DNA from: Ascoidea asiatica
Lineage: Eukaryota > Ascomycota > Saccharomycetes > Ascoideales > Ascoideaceae
Length of the DNA stretch: 64,000 bases
Assembly (NCBI GenBank): GCA_001600695.1
Contig: BCKQ01000011.1
Location: 410,512 to 474,511 of the forward strand
Direction of reading: 5' to 3'
How positions within the stretch are numbered: the first letter of the stretch is position 1; every line of letters starts with the position of its first letter. The position numbers and the translations under genes were made by a program. Shown in pieces: positions 11,201 through 21,917 of this stretch. The notes beneath the pieces were generated by a model that was not told where the DNA came from, did no database searches, and saw only the letters and a list, made by a program, of their open reading frames with translations.

Positions 11201-12543
11201 AAATTTGAAAATTTTAGTAATATATAAATTGAATTTAAAATTTTTATATCTTGATTTAATAAATTAATTAAATTATTAGTAATAAATTCATAATCATTAT
11301 CTTTTTGTAAAATTATTGAAAAACAATTAAATAAAAGAGAAAGAGTTTTATATTGAAAAAGTTCTTTTAAATCATTTTTTAGTTTAAAACGTAAATCTTC
11401 ATTCTGATCATTTTTATTAATACTTAAATTTTCAATATCAGATTGAAAAACAAATTTATTATGAGTAAGAGGTTGATTATTAGTATTTAAATTAGAATCA
11501 TATAAAAATTTTGAATTTTTTCCAGAAGTATTTGGAGTAAAATAATCATTTTCATTTTCATTTTCATATTGATTTTGATTTTGATTTTGATTTTTTCTTA
11601 ATATTGGAACATTAAAAAGTAATAAAAGTTTTAAAAATTTTTCTTTAATTAAATTGATTTGATTTCTATTCATATAAAAAGAATTTTCATTAATATTTTC
11701 ATTGATATTTTCATTGATATTTTCATTGATATTTTCATTGATATTTTCATTGATATTATTATTTTTATTTGAAATCCAAAATCTTTTAATATGAGTATTT
11801 AAACAAACTAAAGTAAATTCAACAATTTTTTTACTTTCGGAAAGTATTGTAAGAAAATTTAAAATTGTGATTTTTTCATTATTAATACTATCTTTATCTA
11901 TATAACGATAACAATTATTTTTATAATTATTATGAAATTGATTATTTTTTCTATATTGATTTAAATTTTTAATAGGGTTTGTATTAACAAATTGACTAAG
12001 AATTGCTTTTGAGAGTAGATTTGAAGTTTGATCTGGATTTAAATTTGAATTTGCAATTGCATCTAAAGTTTTAATTTGTTTAATTCGAATTGAATCAAAA
12101 TATGAAGAAGAATCAGATAATGAATCTATATTAGATTTATTTATATAATCATTTAAAGGATAATTTGGATTTTCATAAAAGGAATTAAAAGAATTTACAA
12201 TTGAATTAAATTTTTCAAATTGATTTATTAAAATATCTAAACAATCGGATATAAAATCAGAAGATTTTGTTAAAGATTCAAAACGTTTATGAGCATTAGT
12301 TATTAAATTTTTTTTTTTTGATGAATCATTATTATAAAAGATTTTTATACAATCATAAGCTGATAATGGATCTGAAAAGTTAGGAGAGTTTGATTGAGAT
12401 TCCTCTTGTGATTGTGATGGATCATGAGATTGTTCTTGAGGTTTAGAATTGGATGGGTTTGGAGAATTTTCTTTAAATAGGTTTTGAAAAGAATCTTCAA
12501 TTTCCTTTTGAGTGTACTCTTCAAACAGATCTTCGAAATTCAT
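8254..12543 (-). CDS. Large protein of unknown function (1429 aa), probably helical
   Basis: One uninterrupted frame from the ATG at 12543 to the stop at 8254. I do not recognise the family. Seen: an acidic, polar N-terminus (residues 1-60), then about 1000 residues of alternating hydrophobic and Asn/Lys-rich helices that look like a helical-repeat (solenoid) scaffold. A more conserved-looking block sits around residues 1030-1170, with Pro/Tyr-rich segments (FAGVIPNPVYGTDS, PHKKNGNIFKIWKTTM) and KNPAEDYLLSPYNQN. An Arg/Asn-rich disordered segment follows, then a hydrophobic C-terminal helix. There is no signal peptide and no enzyme motif. A short NENI repeat (11684-11755) interrupts it. I considered a nucleoporin (Nup188/Nup192), a Mediator or other scaffold subunit, but could not confirm any. 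It is transcribed in the same direction as GTR1 and BMS1. Confidence 0.8.
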   Translation of the reverse strand: MNFEDLFEEYTQKEIEDSFQNLFKENSPNPSNSKPQEQSHDPSQSQEESQSNSPNFSDPLSAYDCIKIFYNNDSSKKKNLITNAHKRFESLTKSSDFISDCLDILINQFEKFNSIVNSFNSFYENPNYPLNDYINKSNIDSLSDSSSYFDSIRIKQIKTLDAIANSNLNPDQTSNLLSKAILSQFVNTNPIKNLNQYRKNNQFHNNYKNNCYRYIDKDSINNEKITILNFLTILSESKKIVEFTLVCLNTHIKRFWISNKNNNINENINENINENINENINENINENSFYMNRNQINLIKEKFLKLLLLFNVPILRKNQNQNQNQYENENENDYFTPNTSGKNSKFLYDSNLNTNNQPLTHNKFVFQSDIENLSINKNDQNEDLRFKLKNDLKELFQYKTLSLLFNCFSIILQKDNDYEFITNNLINLLNQDIKILNSIYILLKFSNFLIKNSNNSNSLVLSSVAKNFHLFKHIKNEPCKSLKKGENFNNNVENFSKAIKENIVEKLFDLIFESINKNPGSSDIEEICYYFSCLKSIKFESFNINSDLNFNTKNDLSDNSTSYLNFDQSFLNCLILNYSKSLTLISNFFLTNVIKGNQNLNCKDIYHYLKCMALIFNPLLSSLESYLINLTKCINNQKKKLNDAILDLNIDDSLLDNISSLLDSTFKIITAFYTNNDNILLDYVDNNKKQLLNSNFIIESYINILNLMVSFLNISQIKVKFHFIQNKLLENSNSLIEFFYFFFITLSRKNKNLTCDLNKYLNESPSIYNSSTKFIRAIILILPSLINKVLIFIKKKLSNKNLNNHQKVSLLVLFTKIYSIYIKDLGYGEEDYDCENDDLNNHSINNISKNLITNDNHLDNNMKKGKNNNFECDYQINLQTVIQINKLFKESIINNLKLDDSDVNLWLKINCFRVLNGFPNIDFDEESIDIIQSSIKNTLLKKEANLNSHNNKNLINSQNQEAFILKLEIFILLPKLVSKNENLKVKFNDGLLDIIEALVLFDFEGFAGVIPNPVYGTDSISKFKYKFNSKSLPIFPQSSNQKYPPNFDYQFFLLNRPHKKNGNIFKIWKTTMQNLFYEYYKEFIEDKEKNLQLIQILTMGFIKVSQFNVMNRIKEKTNDLKEFYSRLIEDNYIDDENYNANKYNYRKNPAEDYLLSPYNQNLMSTHRAFFQFISKILCELLGKTIAKYENDSMNTNDNQNNVHSNGNEFIELENVIPTLNMDIISSNVRNDQFRYRENAIDPSNLNNRNRYSTNIGNRIDVRTFERNILSGLVTGSNRSFMGRISRNPTTGEIQVSDSDMYNNGRSGSYLINREERIRNRNLARNANILQNNVHSRDNNRLFENLPSKNISKEMISNLNLNKIKIHNRSLTKEDRLLIEEQLKYLNPIFKIILVNDLFLDFINFLSLFFKLTRLLKKEDNEESSFEVIQ
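11684..11755. repeat. 12-nt in-frame tandem repeat coding (NENI)n
   Basis: Five exact copies of TTTTCATTGATA at 11696-11755, preceded by one variant copy. They code a run of Asn-Glu-Asn-Ile units in the unknown 1429-aa protein. Because the unit is 12 nt, copy-number changes keep the frame. Confidence 0.9.
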
Positions 12544-13654
12544 AACGATTTTTCGATAAATGAATGAAGAAATTGATTGATTGATTGATTGTTTGTTTGA
12601 TTGAATGATTGATTAATTAATTAATTAATTGGGGAATTAATTGATTGATTTCTAGATAGAGTATATTGATGGATTTAAATCAAGATAGAGAGATAAGGGG
12701 ATAAAATAATATATTTTTTAAAGAAATAGAGGTTTTAATTTATCATTCCAACTTTAAAAAATGGATTGATTATTAGTAAGAAATAAACAATTGAAAAATA
12801 TCTTTTTTTAAAGATTTTAATAAATTTATATAATTTAAACGATGAATTATATATAAATGTAATAGAAATAAATTTGAAAAAGTATAAAGAAGCTAAAGAA
12901 GCGTTTAGCAAATACGAATAATTTTGAAAGTATGAATATGTGAAATGATGATTGTTTCTTGAATCAATTTAATTCCACTGTTTATTGATTAATATTTGTG
13001 GTTGGAAATATTAATTAAACTAACGAGATAAGAGTAAAATTTAAGGAGAACTCAGTCACAATACCTTAAAGAATAGATAGATGATAAATATTAGCTAGAG
13101 ATGTCTATGGCTAGCTTAGTTGATTTGTTTTTGGATAGCAAATGATGGCAATTTCTCTTTGAGAGGTGAGCCTGTTTATCTGTTTGAGTTACTTTGAATA
13201 CAATAAATATAATGGATTGATCAATTATTATTATTATTATAATTATTATTATTATCAGTGATAGCAATAATAACAATTAATAGTTGATATGTTCTTTCTA
13301 AAAGTGGTTGCTATTGCTAAGTAGATAAATAACCACGATAAATATCCACAACTTTATCACCAAATCCCCAAATCCTGCCTGCGCACGCCACCGCAGTCAC
13401 CGCAGTCACCGCACCGCCCGCCAGAAAGAAGTCGAATCCGAAACTGAAACTGCAGCCGTGGCCCGGGGAAATTCCGCACGCTCGGCCACTTCCAGCATCA
13501 AAACCATCAAAACCAGAACCGAGGGTCTTCTTCGAGATGAATTAAAAAATATTTATATTTATATTTATATTTATTTGTTTATATTGATTATGAAGATGAA
13601 TTATTGAAACTTTTATATATACTGTATAGTTTATATATGAAAATAAGTTATAAT
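12544..13654. promoter_or_regulatory. Upstream region of the 1429-aa gene with a GC-rich island
   Basis: A 1.1-kb gene-free interval. Positions 13375-13530 are strongly GC-rich and hold a short tandem of CACCGCAGT units (about 13389-13413) and a GGCCCGGGG patch, in marked contrast to the A/T-rich flanks. I interpret this as the activating region of the minus-strand gene; no factor can be named with confidence. The small frame at 13091-13276 is low-complexity and rejected. Confidence 0.45.
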
Positions 13655-16600
13655 CTAACGACGTTTCTTTGATCCAAAGTTTTGAGGATCTGTAGTATTC
13701 AACTTTCTTTTCTTTCCTTGTTTTGAAAAATAATCTTTCTTTCTTTCTTTTTCTTTTTCTTTTCTGAATTCTCCAACTTTTTCTAATTTCTTTATTCTTT
13801 CTTTATTCTTCTCCATTTTCTTAGCTTTTCTTTTAGTATCTTTATCTTTCTTTATAGATGTTATATTTCGAATTAAATCTCTTTCTTTTCGTTCCTCAAT
13901 ACCAATCACAACTGCTCTTTTTTGCATATATGTTTTATGTTTTTGAGGTTTCATTGTAGAAATTTGTGATTTAAATGGTAATCCCATTTTTATTGATTTT
14001 GGAACTCTTAATGGATTAAATCTTCTTTCTTCTCTAACAATTTTTTCATATTTAGAATTTTCATTATTTTCAATTGAAATATTCATATCTGCTTTTAATT
14101 TTCCAATTAATCTCATACCTTTCCATTCTTTTTGATCTCTAATTAATAATGAAGAAACTGGATTATAAAATTTTTTAATTTTTACTGGATACCAAGTTCT
14201 TAAAAATACTATATCACTCATTAAAATTTTATCTTCAAATGCTGCTCTAAAACATCCTTCTGGTTTTGATAATGCTCTTTTAATTTCTCCTCTTATACCT
14301 GAAACTGTTTTAATTGAAGCTCCTTCAAATTTTGCAACTTCTAATGATGTTGAAAACATATCTTTTATAAATGCTGTATTTCTAAATATTTTATATGGAT
14401 ATCCAACTAATTTTAATTTTTTAACAATTTCAACTGAATTATCAACTTCTTCAATAATTCCAGTTGCTGCAATTCTAAAACTACCTGTAGTATCACTATT
14501 TGCAACTATTTGCATTGCACAAAATGTTGTATTTGGTGCAACTAATGGTCCATAAAATGATGCATTACAATATGCATGTTCTGGTGTATATTTTAACATT
14601 CTTGTTCTTGTTCTAGAATCTGTAGTTGTATAAATTGGAATTGTTTGAAATCTTCTCCATCCTAATGATATAATTAATGCATCATTAGATTTTAATATTT
14701 TTTTATGCCAACGATGACGTCTAATTCTTGTATTTAAAACTCCAAATCTATCTTCTGTTGATAATAATCCTCCAATAACTACTGGAAAAATTGGATTAAA
14801 ATTTTCAATAAATTCATAAGGTAATGATTCAAATGTCATTTTTATATAATTTCCTGCTTTAATACCTTCAACTCTAATTCTTGATTCTGGATCCATTTTA
14901 GAATATTGAATTTTATTAATTTCTAATTGTTTTGACATTTTTGCTTTTTGAAGTTCATACCATGTATCTTCTTCACCTTGTAGATCAAGCCCAACTTTAT
15001 CTCCACCTTCTTCAGCTTCAAATTGTAATCTTAATTGTTCTTTCTTTTTTGCTGTTAATTTTCTTTTTTCTTCAGTAGTAAGATTCTCAAATTCTTCATT
15101 TAATCTTTCTTTTTCCTTGTTTTCTTCTTCATCATCATCATTATCACTATCAAAGTCTGCGAAATCATCATCGTCATCATCTTCATTGTTATTATCTTTT
15201 GACTTAGATTTTGATTTCGATTTAGATTTCGATTTACTTTTACCGTTATTTTCTTCATCTTCAAGATCTTCAAAATCACCGAAAAGTTCTCCATCTTCAT
15301 CATCATCATCATCTTCTGAATTAATTTCATTATCATCATCTCCATTTGATAGTTTCTGACGAATAATGAATTTCTTTTTTAATAAACTTAAAGCAGAAGG
15401 TTTTTCATCATCATCTTCATCATCATCATCATCATCTTCATTTTGATTATTACCATCATTAATTCCACTCCATTTAGATTCTAAACTTTCAACTTTTGGA
15501 AATATTGGTTTTGAATTATCTAAATCATCAAAATCTTTAGATTTATTTCTTCTATTGAAAAAATTTACATCCTTATCTTTTTCAATATCTTCTTCTTCTT
15601 CTTCTTCTTCTTCATTTTCTTCATTCTTAACTGAATGTTTTTTATTAAATACTCTATTTATAACATCTTGCGGATCAATATTATTCATATATAATAATTT
15701 ATTTAAATCCCATTTTATTCTTGAATCACCTTTTAATTTCTTTGCAGTTTTTCTCCATTCATTTAATTCAGGATCTGAATAATCATCATCATCATCAGAA
15801 TTGAGTTGTGTACTTTCTTCAAATTGTAAATCTTCTTTGGATTTTGAAGAATAAAAATTTTTCTTAACTCTTTCAAAACGTTCATTTTCATCTTCTTCAT
15901 CTAAATCATCATCAATAAAATCATTATCATCAAAACGATCATCTTTAAAATTAGCTTCTTTGAAACCTTTATCATTTGAAAAATCATCTTGTTCATATTT
16001 ACTCCCTATTGTTCTTGGTTTTCTTAAAGTATGTCTACCTGTAGAATTTTTCATATCTTCTTCAGTTTCTTCTTCTTCTTGGTCTTCTTCTTCAGAATCA
16101 TCTAAATCTTCAAGACCATTAATTTTTTTAGAATTTGAAAATAATTGAAATTGAGAATTAATTTCATTTTCATTTAAATTATTTTTAGATAAATCATTAA
16201 CTAATTTTTCAGTAAATTCAGTTTCTTCTGATTTTTTTTTATTAAAATTATTAAATTCATTATCATTACCCATATCAATATATACAGCATCTTTATCAAC
16301 TAAAACACCTCCAACATCAGCCATTGGTGCATAAATAATTTTTTGTCTATCTTCTAATCTTTTTCTTCTTTTAACTTTTGGTACTTTTATATCATTTAAA
16401 TTTTTATCACCATTTTTTTCATCAATTTCTTTTTGTTTTTGTAATTCATCAATTTTTTCTTCAAAATATGGTGTTGGACATGGATCTGGTAAAATTTCTA
16501 TTGAATTAATTTTATAATCTCCAATACCAGGAATATGAACACTTTGATTATTTAATGATAATGGAGTACCATGTAAATAACCATACATTGCTAATTTTCT

Positions 16601-17463
16601 ATCACATTTTTGATTTATTGAAATTTTATTTGGATGAGTTAAATCTGTAATTCTATCAGCTAAGATATATGAATGTTCATTTCTCCATTTTAATGGTCTA
16701 AATTTCATTGTTGATAAAAATCTAGATAAATTTAAAACTTCTCTATCCGGATATCTACCATTAATTATACCAGAAAAATAAAATAATTTTGCACCTTTAT
16801 AAACTTCAGTCCATAATCTATGTTTTAATTTTTTTTTTGAAGTTCTTAAAGTTGAAGTTGAAGTAAATAAATCTAAATGAGTTGCAATTGCTAAAACTCT
16901 TGGCATACCATGATGTTGAGCAATATTTAAAAATTCCATTGTTTCCATTTCAAAACCAAAATTTCCATCAATTAATAATAAAACTATATCTGCAATTTTT
17001 GCAATATCAATCATTGAAGATAAATCATTTGAAACTTCCATGAATGTTAATCTTCTTCTTTTTCCAGAAACTATAGTTATTGGACCTCTAATATCATTTA
17101 AAGTTGATTTTGTTAATCTTTTAATTAAAGATTTTATTAAAGTTGTTTTACCTGTACCTGGTGGACCAACCACAGCAACAATTATTGGTGGTGGATCAGT
17201 ATCTATTGATCTATCAATCATTGGAACATGAAGTTTTTTTTCTTTAATATCATGACTACGAAGAGCAGCTCTACGAGCCTTATTTGGGGCAGAAACTGCA
17301 AAACCTTTATGGCCTGCACTTGGTGCAACATTCTAAAATAATTGAAAAAAAAAAAATTGTTAGTAATTTGAAGTTTTTTAATAAATTTTTTTGAAATTTT
17401 CATTCATTAAAATTTATTGAAATATAAAGTGAAATTGAAAATTAAATAACATACTTTACCCAT
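13655..17463 (-). CDS. BMS1: Ribosome-biogenesis GTPase Bms1 (two exons)
   Basis: Predicted 1228 aa: exon 1 at 17463-17455 (MGK) and exon 2 at 17332-13655. Seen: a basic N-terminus (HKGFAVSAPNKARRAALR), P-loop GPPGTGKT at 59-66, the family-typical IRGPITIVSGKRRRLTF stretch, and THLDLF in the G4 position. The middle is a long Asp/Glu/Ser-rich acidic region with an SKSKSKSK run. The conserved C-terminal part (SRIRVEGIKAGNYIKMTFE, then GLPFKSQISTMKPQKHKTYM) is shared with Tsr1, and the tail is Lys/Arg-rich. Known: Bms1 acts in the nucleolus in the small-subunit processome with Rcl1 during 18S rRNA maturation; the yeast protein is about 1180 aa, so length fits. The internal ATG at 17221 would drop 40 conserved residues. 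Confidence 0.95.
17333..17454 (-). other. BMS1: Intron of BMS1 (122 nt)
   Basis: Donor GTATGT at 17454-17449, branch point TACTAAC near 17358, and acceptor TTTTAG ending at 17333 on the minus strand. Splicing joins ATGGGTAAA to AATGTTGCA and gives the expected basic Bms1 N-terminus. Exon 1 codes only three residues. Confidence 0.93.
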
Positions 17464-18360
17464 TTTTAAGTAATTTTCTTTTATAATATTTTCACAGTTG
17501 TTAATCTTTGTGATTTTTCTAATTATTCAAGTACCTCCATATATAACTTTTTTGCTCCAGTTATGTCTTTTCAGGTTTTCAAGTTTTCAAGTTTTCACCA
17601 AACAGATTATTTTTACTATTTTTCATCAAAGTCTACTAATTTTTCAGTAACCCAAATGAGTTTATCAAATTTGATCAGTTGAAAAAAAATAAAATATTTT
17701 TTTTACCTATATCACGTGTAATATGGTAGCCAGAATAATGGGGTTGAAAACTTTAAACAATTGCATAAATGTTGCATATTTAAGCATGATAAAACATAAA
17801 ACAAGTCCTATGAAATTGGATTTAAACATGCACATGTTATGCTTGTGGCCAGTTTGATGGTAGATGACTTTTTAGGTTTTAGAACCACAGAAAAGAAAAT
17901 AGAGCCAGTTGAGAATGTTATATTTTAAGCTAGATTTATAGATTTTATACATTGAGATAAGTTAATTATATTGGATATTATATTATTCTTAAAATATAGC
18001 AGAGTAACTTTAAGTTTTCATTTGAATGATAAATCATAAAGTAGATTCAGAAAGACCTTTTTCAGATACTTCAGGTTGAAATTAATTGTATAAAATTTGA
18101 TAATAATTTGAAAATCAAATTGAAAATAAGAATTTAAAGTATGTATAATATGTAAAATTAATGCAATTTTGAAAGAAATTTAATGACAAAAGTGAAAAAT
18201 ATATTGAATGATAAGTATTTCAATATGTTTTATAGTATATAGATATATATAAATAGAAAAAATTTGATATTAATAAGATTTTTGAGAAAAAAAAAAGTTT
18301 ATTGAGGATAAATTTATTAATACATATTTACAATAAATTTCATCATTTATTTGTCTTAAA
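17464..18360. promoter_or_regulatory. BMS1: BMS1 upstream region
   Basis: An 897-bp interval between the BMS1 start and the MGR1 stop. On the minus strand, TGAAAAATTA at 17646-17637 matches the ribosomal RNA processing element TGAAAAATTT at 9 of 10 positions, about 175 bp before the start codon, a usual place for it. An ATCACGTG E-box lies near 17712. Both are short motifs in A/T-rich DNA, so support is moderate at best. Confidence 0.45.
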
Positions 18361-19182
18361 TTAATTATTTTTATTTACTTTATTTTCAACTTCTTTATTA
18401 TCTTTATTATCCTTTTTATCAATATTCGATTGATTATCTATTAAATTATCTAAAGAAGAATTTAAAGCAAGTGAAGATTTTAAAGAATTTAAAGAATTAA
18501 GTTCATTAATTTTTGAATTATTTTTAATGAAATTTGAATTTTTTATAATTTCAAAAGTTGGAGATTTTATTATAAACTTAATTTTTGAAGAATTTTCTTC
18601 CCAAATTAAATCAAAAGGATTATTTAATTTCCAAAATAAATTAAGATCATTATTTAATAGATCTTTTGAATCATCATCAATTATTAAACTACCAAGTTTT
18701 TGAAATTCTAAATTAGAATCTGATTCAATATCACCTTCCGCTTGAGATTCAGATTCCAATTGAGATTTATATCTTGAGTCTTGTTGAGAATTATTTTTAG
18801 CATTATTATCATCATTGGTATTATGAATAATTTTATTTAATTTATTTAAATCAATTTTATTATTTAAAATATCATTCATAATTATATCATTTTTTATACA
18901 AAGTTGATCATGATAATAAATTGGAACAAAAGTATAAATAGAAGAAGGTACATAAATACCTAAAGGATTATTAAGTAAAATACTTTTTGAATATAATTCT
19001 AAAATAAATTCATTACTTATATCAAATTTTTTATCATTAATTAATTTTTCATTTGAATTTAAATTTAATTTTTTACTCAATGATATTAAATTTTTTCTAT
19101 AATTATTGATTAAATAATCTTGATCATTTGTAATTTGTTGATTATTATAAATAATATTAGTATTTTTAATATTTTTATTATC

Positions 19183-19214
<32 letters not shown>

Positions 19215-19433
19215 ATTTAATATCATATAAAGTTTTTGGTAAAAGTTTATTTAAGATTTTTTCTCTATTTTGAGGTAAGAATAAGAAATTTGTATTTAAA
19301 TAAAATTCACTTCTTTCCAAAAGAGATCTAACTGGAGGTTCATTATAAAAAATTAAACCCCACCATGGAACTTTATAAAGTGGTTTACCAATATTACCAA
19401 TATTATTATTTTTTTGATTATTTTTCCTAGTTA

Positions 19434-19476
<43 letters not shown>

Positions 19477-20145
19477 ATTATTATCATTTTTATTATTATT
19501 TAAATTAATATTTAAATCAATTGAATTATAATTTATTTGATTAATTGAATTTTCAACTCTATTTTGATAATTTATTGCATCTTGATAAAATGGATCAAAA
19601 TCTGCGAAATATAATCTATAATATTCTAAAAAAGATAATAAATTTAAAGATAAACCAATTGAATAATTTGTAAATTTTAAAAATCTTGGTAAAATTAATG
19701 AATTTTTTTTTTTAATTGGTTGAAAATTATTTAAATTATTAAAAGTTTGATTAATTAATTTTGATTTTATAAATGTTTTTCTACCAATAATTATAAAACC
19801 TAGACCTAAAAAAGATTGAAAAATTGCTAATTTTAAACATGAATCTTTATATGATGGATATGGTACTAATGGACCAAATAAAAATAAACCTGGAGTTACT
19901 CTTTTTTTAAAAGATAATTTTAATTCTTTTTTGTTTAAATCATTATTTAAATTCTTGTTATTGTTACTGTTATTGTTATTGTTATTGTTATTGGTTGTAT
20001 TATTATTTCCAGTATCAGAATCTTTTGAATTTAATAATGAAGTAATAAATGAAGGAATTCCCATTCCCATTTCTTTTTCTTTTTCTTTTTCTTTTCTTCG
20101 TTTCTTCTGTTCTTTTGTATTCCTTGTCTCTTTATTCTTAAACAA
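18361..20145 (-). CDS. MGR1: Mgr1, adaptor subunit of the mitochondrial i-AAA protease
   Basis: A 594-aa frame. Seen: a Lys/Arg/Glu-rich start, an Asn tract, then GLFLFGPLVPYPSYKD followed by a hydrophobic segment (about 104-121). A second hydrophobic segment at about 155-175 runs into LEYYRLYFADFDPFYQD. Later come the blocks WWGLIFYNEPPVRSLLERSEFYL and, near the C-terminus, LNNPFDLIWEENSSKIKFI. These four blocks occur in the same order in S. cerevisiae Mgr1 (GPLVPAP; LELTRLNFLKYDPW; WFGPLEYKP), as I recall it. Known: Mgr1 spans the inner mitochondrial membrane twice and helps Yme1 bind substrates. It is longer than the ~417-aa yeast protein because of Asn-rich inserts. The start could also be the ATG at residue 26 (MGMGIPSF). 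Divergent from ABD1. Confidence 0.8.
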
Positions 20146-20618
20146 TGTATATTTCTCTTAATAAAAGTTCTTTCAATTGAATGAATTGAATTGAATTGAA
20201 TAATAGATGTTTATAAAGTATATGAAGTTAATTATTTTACTTTCTATTCGATTCTTCATACAAAGCACTCCAGAGTCTCTGAGAACTTATCCACCAATAA
20301 ATCGTGCTCATCCACAAAGAAAAAACTTAACAAGGCGCATTAAAATATTTAATGCTTAATTGGGAAAAACGAGGCTAGTTCATTTTTTAAGCATTTATTT
20401 ACAGAAACAAACAGTCACCTACTTTTACGCGCATGCTCATTGAATTTTGTAAAAAAATAAAATGAAATTGAACTTCACAAAGAAAACAGTTGAAATTGAT
20501 AATGATAAAGAAGTTATTGTAATTTGATTTGATCAATAAGAGTAAGATATCTATATATATATATATATATATATATATANATATAAATATAAATATAAAT
20601 ATAAATATTAGATTAGAG
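20146..20618. promoter_or_regulatory. Shared divergent promoter of MGR1 and ABD1
   Basis: A 473-bp interval between two diverging start codons. It contains a small GC-richer part (20270-20440, with ACGCGCATGC near 20426). A TA repeat with an ambiguous base lies just before ABD1. Confidence 0.5.
20552..20581. repeat. (TA)n microsatellite with an ambiguous base
   Basis: About 14 TA units, then an n at 20580, then an ATAAAT-type run that ends just before the ABD1 start. The unresolved base implies the true repeat length is uncertain. Confidence 0.9.
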
Positions 20619-21917
20619 ATGGTTGAAGAAGATAAGAAAGAAGAGAGAAGAGAAGAAATAAGAGAAGTAAAGAAAACTGGAGTTAAAAGAGTTTTAAAAG
20701 AAAATGAGAAATTAGAAAATATTGAAGTAAATGAAATAAAAAAAGAAGAACGTAAATTTAAAAGACCAAAAAGAAGAAAGAATATAATTGAACAAAATCG
20801 AGAAGCAGAATTAGTACGTAAAAAAGAAGAAGAATTTGAAAAAAAAGAAATTGAGATTGTTAAAAGGAATAATGTAATTAATAATACAAAAATTTTAATT
20901 CAAAATCATTATAATTCAATAACAAAAAAAAGTAAGAATATTAATAGAGAAAATTTAAGAACATATAAATTAAGAATATTTAATAATGTTATAAAATTAA
21001 TGTTATTTAAAAAATTTATTGATAAAGGTGATAAAATTTTAGATATTGGATGTGGTAAAGGTGGAGATTTAAATAAATATTTAAATTGTGAAATTAAAGA
21101 ATTAATTGGAATTGATTTAAGTGAAATTAGTATAAAAGAATGTACAAATAGGTATAAAAATTTAGGAAATTTTAATAAAAATAAATTAATTAAAAAATTT
21201 GATGGTACATTTTTAACAGGAGATCCATTTAATTTTACAATTTTTGAAATTTTTAAAAATGTAATAAAAGAAGAAAATTTAATAAAATTATTAATTGAAA
21301 GAAATTTTCCAGTTGATTTAATTTCAATGCAATTTTGTTTACATTATTCTTTTGAAAATAATAAAATGATTAATAAAATGTTTGAAAATGTTTCAAAATC
21401 TTTAAAAAAAAATGGATATTTTATTGGTACAATACCATCATCAGATTTTATTATTGAAGAAATTGAAAAAAAATATGGTGGAACTAATAATTTTAATAAT
21501 GAAAAATATGGTGAAAAAGATTTTAAATTTGGTAATTCAATTTATTCAGTAACTATACCAAAAGAATATTTACCAAAAAAAATTAAAAATATAAATAATA
21601 ATAAAATTGAATTTGAATTTGAAAAATATTGGGGAAATTTATATTATTATTATTTAAAAGATTCAGTTGAAAATGCACCAGAATTTGTTGTACCATTTGA
21701 AGAATTTAGATCAATTGCTCAAGAATATAAATTAGAATTAAGATATAAAAAAAAATTTAGTAAAATTTTTTTAGAAGAAATTCCAGAAATTTTTTCCGAA
21801 TTAGGTTTTAAACAAAAAAAAGCTTTAAAAAAAGAAGATAATACATATGGTATAGATGGTGAAGAAGGTGAAGCTGCTGCATTTTATATAGCTTTTGCTT
21901 TTGAAAAAGTTGGTTAA
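20619..21917 (+). CDS. ABD1: mRNA cap guanine-N7 methyltransferase Abd1
   Basis: A 432-aa protein from the ATG at 20619. The upstream ATG at 20529 would read through the TA microsatellite and its ambiguous base, and is rejected. Seen: a Lys/Glu/Arg-rich N-terminus (1-80), HYN at 97-99, the SAM-binding motif ILDIGCGKGGDLNKY at 140-154, LIGIDLSEISI at 162-172, and the later FCLHYSFE block before the NGYFIGTIPSSDFI strand-loop. These are hallmarks of the cap methyltransferase family; length is very close to S. cerevisiae Abd1 (436 aa). Known: it transfers a methyl group from S-adenosylmethionine to N7 of the cap guanosine in the nucleus, working at the RNA polymerase II C-terminal domain. Confidence 0.95.
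   Translation: MVEEDKKEERREEIREVKKTGVKRVLKENEKLENIEVNEIKKEERKFKRPKRRKNIIEQNREAELVRKKEEEFEKKEIEIVKRNNVINNTKILIQNHYNSITKKSKNINRENLRTYKLRIFNNVIKLMLFKKFIDKGDKILDIGCGKGGDLNKYLNCEIKELIGIDLSEISIKECTNRYKNLGNFNKNKLIKKFDGTFLTGDPFNFTIFEIFKNVIKEENLIKLLIERNFPVDLISMQFCLHYSFENNKMINKMFENVSKSLKKNGYFIGTIPSSDFIIEEIEKKYGGTNNFNNEKYGEKDFKFGNSIYSVTIPKEYLPKKIKNINNNKIEFEFEKYWGNLYYYYLKDSVENAPEFVVPFEEFRSIAQEYKLELRYKKKFSKIFLEEIPEIFSELGFKQKKALKKEDNTYGIDGEEGEAAAFYIAFAFEKVG

Noticed and set aside
15100-15359. Frames antisense or out of frame inside the BMS1 acidic region
   Set aside because: They are shadows of the GAT/GAA/AGT repeats coding the Asp/Glu/Ser tract of BMS1.
17700-17840. Point-centromere candidate (ATCACGTG followed by A/T-rich DNA)
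   Set aside because: No CDEIII-like CCGAA element occurs at the right distance on either strand, so it is taken as an E-box in the BMS1 upstream region.
20529-20618. 30-codon N-terminal extension of ABD1
   Set aside because: It would translate the TA microsatellite and the ambiguous base into a (YI)n/(NI)n run. The ATG at 20619 gives a family-typical length.
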